NCBI GenBank assembly: GCA_934661755.1
Contig: CAKUJM010000041.1
Location: forward strand, 1-23,486
Length of the DNA: 23,486 bases
Direction of reading: 5' to 3'
Source of the DNA: an uncultured Lentisphaeria bacterium
Lineage (GTDB): Bacteria; Verrucomicrobiota; Lentisphaeria; Oligosphaerales; Oligosphaeraceae
Shown here one piece after another: positions 23,109 to 23,486 of the stretch (the stretch's first letter is position 1; each line of letters begins with the position of its first letter). The notes beneath the pieces were generated by a model. The model worked only from the letters and a program-made list of their open reading frames with translations. It made no database searches and was not told the origin of the DNA. The position numbers and the translations under genes were made by a program.

Positions 23109-23486
23109 AGTTTGTAAAACGCGCCATGTTGTGACAACACATGCACCGGCCAAGTTCACTCACGCGGTTAACCCCTCCGCCGCCTGTCGGCGGCACCTCC
23201 CCTTGCAGGGGAGGCTGAGGGCCCTGGGGGTTGGCGCCGGGCATGACGTGCCGTCGTGCATGGCCGTAAAACGACCGCGCTCTCGTTCTCACGACAAGAA
23301 AAGCCTCCCCTGCAAGGGGAGGTGGCGCGACAGCGCCGGAGGGGTTGGCGCCGGTCATGACGTGCGTCCATGCGTAGTTTGGAGAACGCGCCATGTTGCA
23401 AACAGACGGTGTTATTGACAACACATGCACCGGCCAAGTTCACTCACGCGGTTAACCCCTCCGCCGCCTGTCGGCGGCACCTCCCC
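23109..23486. repeat. Palindromic repeat blocks B1-B3 (right flank of island, open at window end)
   Basis: AGTTTG-TAAAACGCGCC at 23109 recurs as AGTTTGGAGAACGCGCC at 23376, a period of 267 bp. Each is followed by CCGGCCAAGTTCACTCACGCGGTTAACCCCTCCGCC and a GGCGGC-type hairpin. Between them, 23274-23448 repeats copy A in the same orientation. The CCTCCCC/GGGGAGG hairpin occurs in both orientations. The array runs off the end of the window. Open frames across it (for example 23168-23443) are artefacts. Confidence 0.9.

Overview
The window looks like chromosomal DNA of a GC-rich bacterium of the PVC group, most likely a Lentisphaerota/Victivallales-type gut organism. This rests on gene content (a MoxR/Bat operon, a beta-galactosidase-like glycosidase without signal peptide, potABC linked to an XRE-cupin regulator and an acyl-CoA synthetase) and was not tested by any search. 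Nearly all of 1-19,700 is high GC. About 20,240-23,100 is visibly AT-rich and has Firmicutes/phage-like genes, so it reads as an acquired island.

Layout. (1) 1-2,450, minus strand: a 10-bp tandem repeat overlapping the stop of a large glycosidase-like gene, preceded by the C-terminal remnant of a second glycosidase-like gene. (2) 2,747-10,865, plus strand: a MoxR AAA+ ATPase, a DUF58 protein, a membrane-anchored protein, a BatA-type vWA protein, a BatB-BatC fusion carrying a 110-codon Gln/Asn/Asp repeat tract, and BatD. In such operons MoxR is thought to act as a chaperone on the vWA proteins at the inner membrane. (3) 10,881-16,340, minus strand: potA-potB-potC (no potD), an XRE-cupin regulator and an AMP-forming acyl-CoA synthetase. 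(4) 16,628-19,675, minus strand: alanine racemase, an Rrf2-type regulator, and S-adenosylmethionine synthetase with a structured upstream region.

Two copies of a ~124-bp miniature element with 13-16 bp terminal inverted repeats lie in opposite orientation at 4,650 and 12,600. One splits the Bat operon and the other lies upstream of the acyl-CoA synthetase.

The right end is the most unusual part. Complex palindromic repeats at 20,078-20,235 and 23,109-23,486 flank a five-gene, single-strand island: XRE regulator, ImmA/IrrE-like metallopeptidase, DUF4417 protein, a small basic protein starting MGGRGSKSG, and a small acidic aromatic protein. The last three genes overlap each other and form one translationally coupled cassette. 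It is the best candidate here for an undescribed system, perhaps a toxin/immunity or phage-interference module carried by an element whose regulatory pair resembles those of ICEs and prophages.
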